Source: Nitrospirota bacterium
GTDB lineage: Bacteria > Nitrospirota > Nitrospiria > 2-01-FULL-66-17
NCBI GenBank assembly: GCA_040757335.1
Contig: JBFLXB010000009.1
Coordinates: 1 to 64,000 of the forward strand
Direction: 5' to 3'
Length of the DNA stretch: 64,000 bases
Under the pieces are notes generated by a model. The model was not told where the DNA came from and searched no databases. It was given only the letters and a program-made list of their open reading frames with translations. Below, piece after piece: positions 63,551-64,000 of this stretch. Position numbers and translations under genes: made by a program. Position 1 is the stretch's first letter. Every line of letters begins with the position of its first letter.

Positions 63551-64000
63551 CGGCGCAAAGCAACGGCCGCCAGTCACGTCCCAGCACGGCCGAGGCCTGC
63601 GGGATGCCTTCCCCTTCCGGGGAGGGCTGGAGGGGCCGGGGGCTCGCTCCACCCCGCAGGGGCCAATTCATTTTTCGGGGTTTTGGTTTTCCCACGCGTT
63701 GACGGTAGCCCACCGCGGACGTGTTGCGATGCGGAAGGTCCGCCAGATGGACGAGAGATGTGGCGGCAATGCGACGAGATCGCGTGCCAGCGTTTCGGTA
63801 CCGTGGAACGCAGCAAAACGGTGGTTGGCCCTGGCAGACCAGAGGGCCTAAAGCGCTGGGGAGATTGGGCAGGAAGCTGGCACGGCAAATGGCAGGCCCG
63901 ACGACTCGGTTGGCCCTTATGGTTCAGGGGGGGCGACGGGCAAAAACCTGGCACGACGAAGGATCAGACGATGGGCAAGTCGAGGCTCCCAAAGGACATC
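63551..64000. other. right edge: no confident gene; sixth A-rich box at 63668-63677
   Basis: This 450-bp stretch has only weak open frames. On the minus strand a box CGAAAAATGA (63677-63668) begins a 53-codon frame ending in the region of element C, and a 4-bp GC hairpin with loop TTCC lies near 63611-63622. On the plus strand a Trp-rich frame from an ATG at 63758 runs off the edge, but its codon third positions are less GC-rich than those of its neighbours. I cannot call a gene here. Confidence 0.35.

Larger units (their letters stand above)
52416..64000. mobile_element. integrative element in tRNA-Ala (left end; right end outside window)
   Basis: The tRNA 3' end at 52415 is followed at once by a tyrosine integrase pointing back into it, then excisionase-like, primase, DUF932, recombination and SSB genes, all on the minus strand. 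This is the layout of an integrative element inserted at a tRNA 3' end. A second copy of the tRNA 3' end (attR) was not found up to 64,000, and no conjugation, capsid or relaxase gene is visible. ICE, integrative plasmid and satellite remain open. Confidence 0.88.

Noticed and set aside
63574-63954. 126-codon minus-strand open frame at the right edge
   Set aside because: The sequence is Pro/Arg/Ser-rich without a domain or Shine-Dalgarno and overlaps other weak frames.
52416-64000. Conjugation, phage structural, restriction-modification or toxin-antitoxin genes in the element
   Set aside because: None was recognised among the visible reading frames; they may lie beyond the window.

Overview
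The window is a 64 kb, strongly GC-rich bacterial chromosome segment. It is dense, with few gaps over 200 bp, and many genes start on GTG at TGA/ATGA-type overlaps. The gene set is Gram-negative (outer-membrane-type lipoproteins, Tat, a meso-DAP-type MurE). A complete dcw cluster, a large sulfur-carrier-protein cluster, a MerR/HspR-type heat-shock operon and a 29-residue AURKAIP1/COX24-like protein fit a Nitrospirota- or NC10-like lineage better than a classical proteobacterium. That placement is inference only; no rRNA is present.

Layout. (1) 1-20,140, minus strand: mraZ-rsmH-ftsL-ftsI-murE-murF-mraY-murD-ftsW-murG-murC-murB-ddl-ftsQ-ftsA-ftsZ-pgeF-yggS-yggT, making lipid II and the divisome. 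It is headed by a textbook MraZ operator and interrupted by copies of a 124-248 bp dispersed repeat. (2) 20,208-25,323, plus strand: a divergent cluster with two ubiquitin-like sulfur carriers, two MoeB/ThiF E1-like enzymes, a cysteine synthase, threonine synthase, a NIL-domain protein and a JAMM peptidase, probably protein-thiocarboxylate-dependent cysteine or homocysteine synthesis; glgC follows. (3) 26,637-35,699, minus strand: mutM, tatCB, rimI-tsaB, a lipoprotein, radA, and hsp20-hspR-clpB. (4) 35,848-40,219: a lytic transglycosylase, nadB with an upstream lipoprotein, the tiny COX24-like gene and an M48 protease-TPR lipoprotein. (5) 40,253-47,351, plus strand: yceD-rpmF-plsX-fabH-fabD-fabG-acpP-fabF-rnc. 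(6) 47,358-52,270: queC, queD and a pteridine-reductase-like SDR on the minus strand, then purM-purN and two small genes on the plus strand.

(7) From 52,340 to the right edge lies an integrated mobile element. It sits in the 3' end of a tRNA-Ala(CGC) gene whose antisense strand supplies the last codons of the tyrosine integrase. All confident element genes lie on the minus strand: integrase, an excisionase-like HTH protein, a zinc-ribbon protein, an AEP/TOTE-type primase, two small unknowns, a DUF932 protein, a possible single-strand-annealing protein, a PD-(D/E)XK nuclease with a probable Fe-S cluster, a UvrD-like helicase, RadC, SSB, a DUF488 protein and three small proteins. No transfer genes and no second attachment site are in the window, so the element continues past 64,000.

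The strongest unexplained signal is a recurring leader in the element: an A-rich box (CGAAAAAYGA on the minus strand), often a GTGAC, an inverted repeat of different sequence each time, then a strong Shine-Dalgarno and start codon. Four good copies and one looser copy precede different genes, including radC. It looks like a family of cis-regulatory leaders that coordinates the element's genes; whether it equals the described radC RNA motif can be tested by a covariance-model search.
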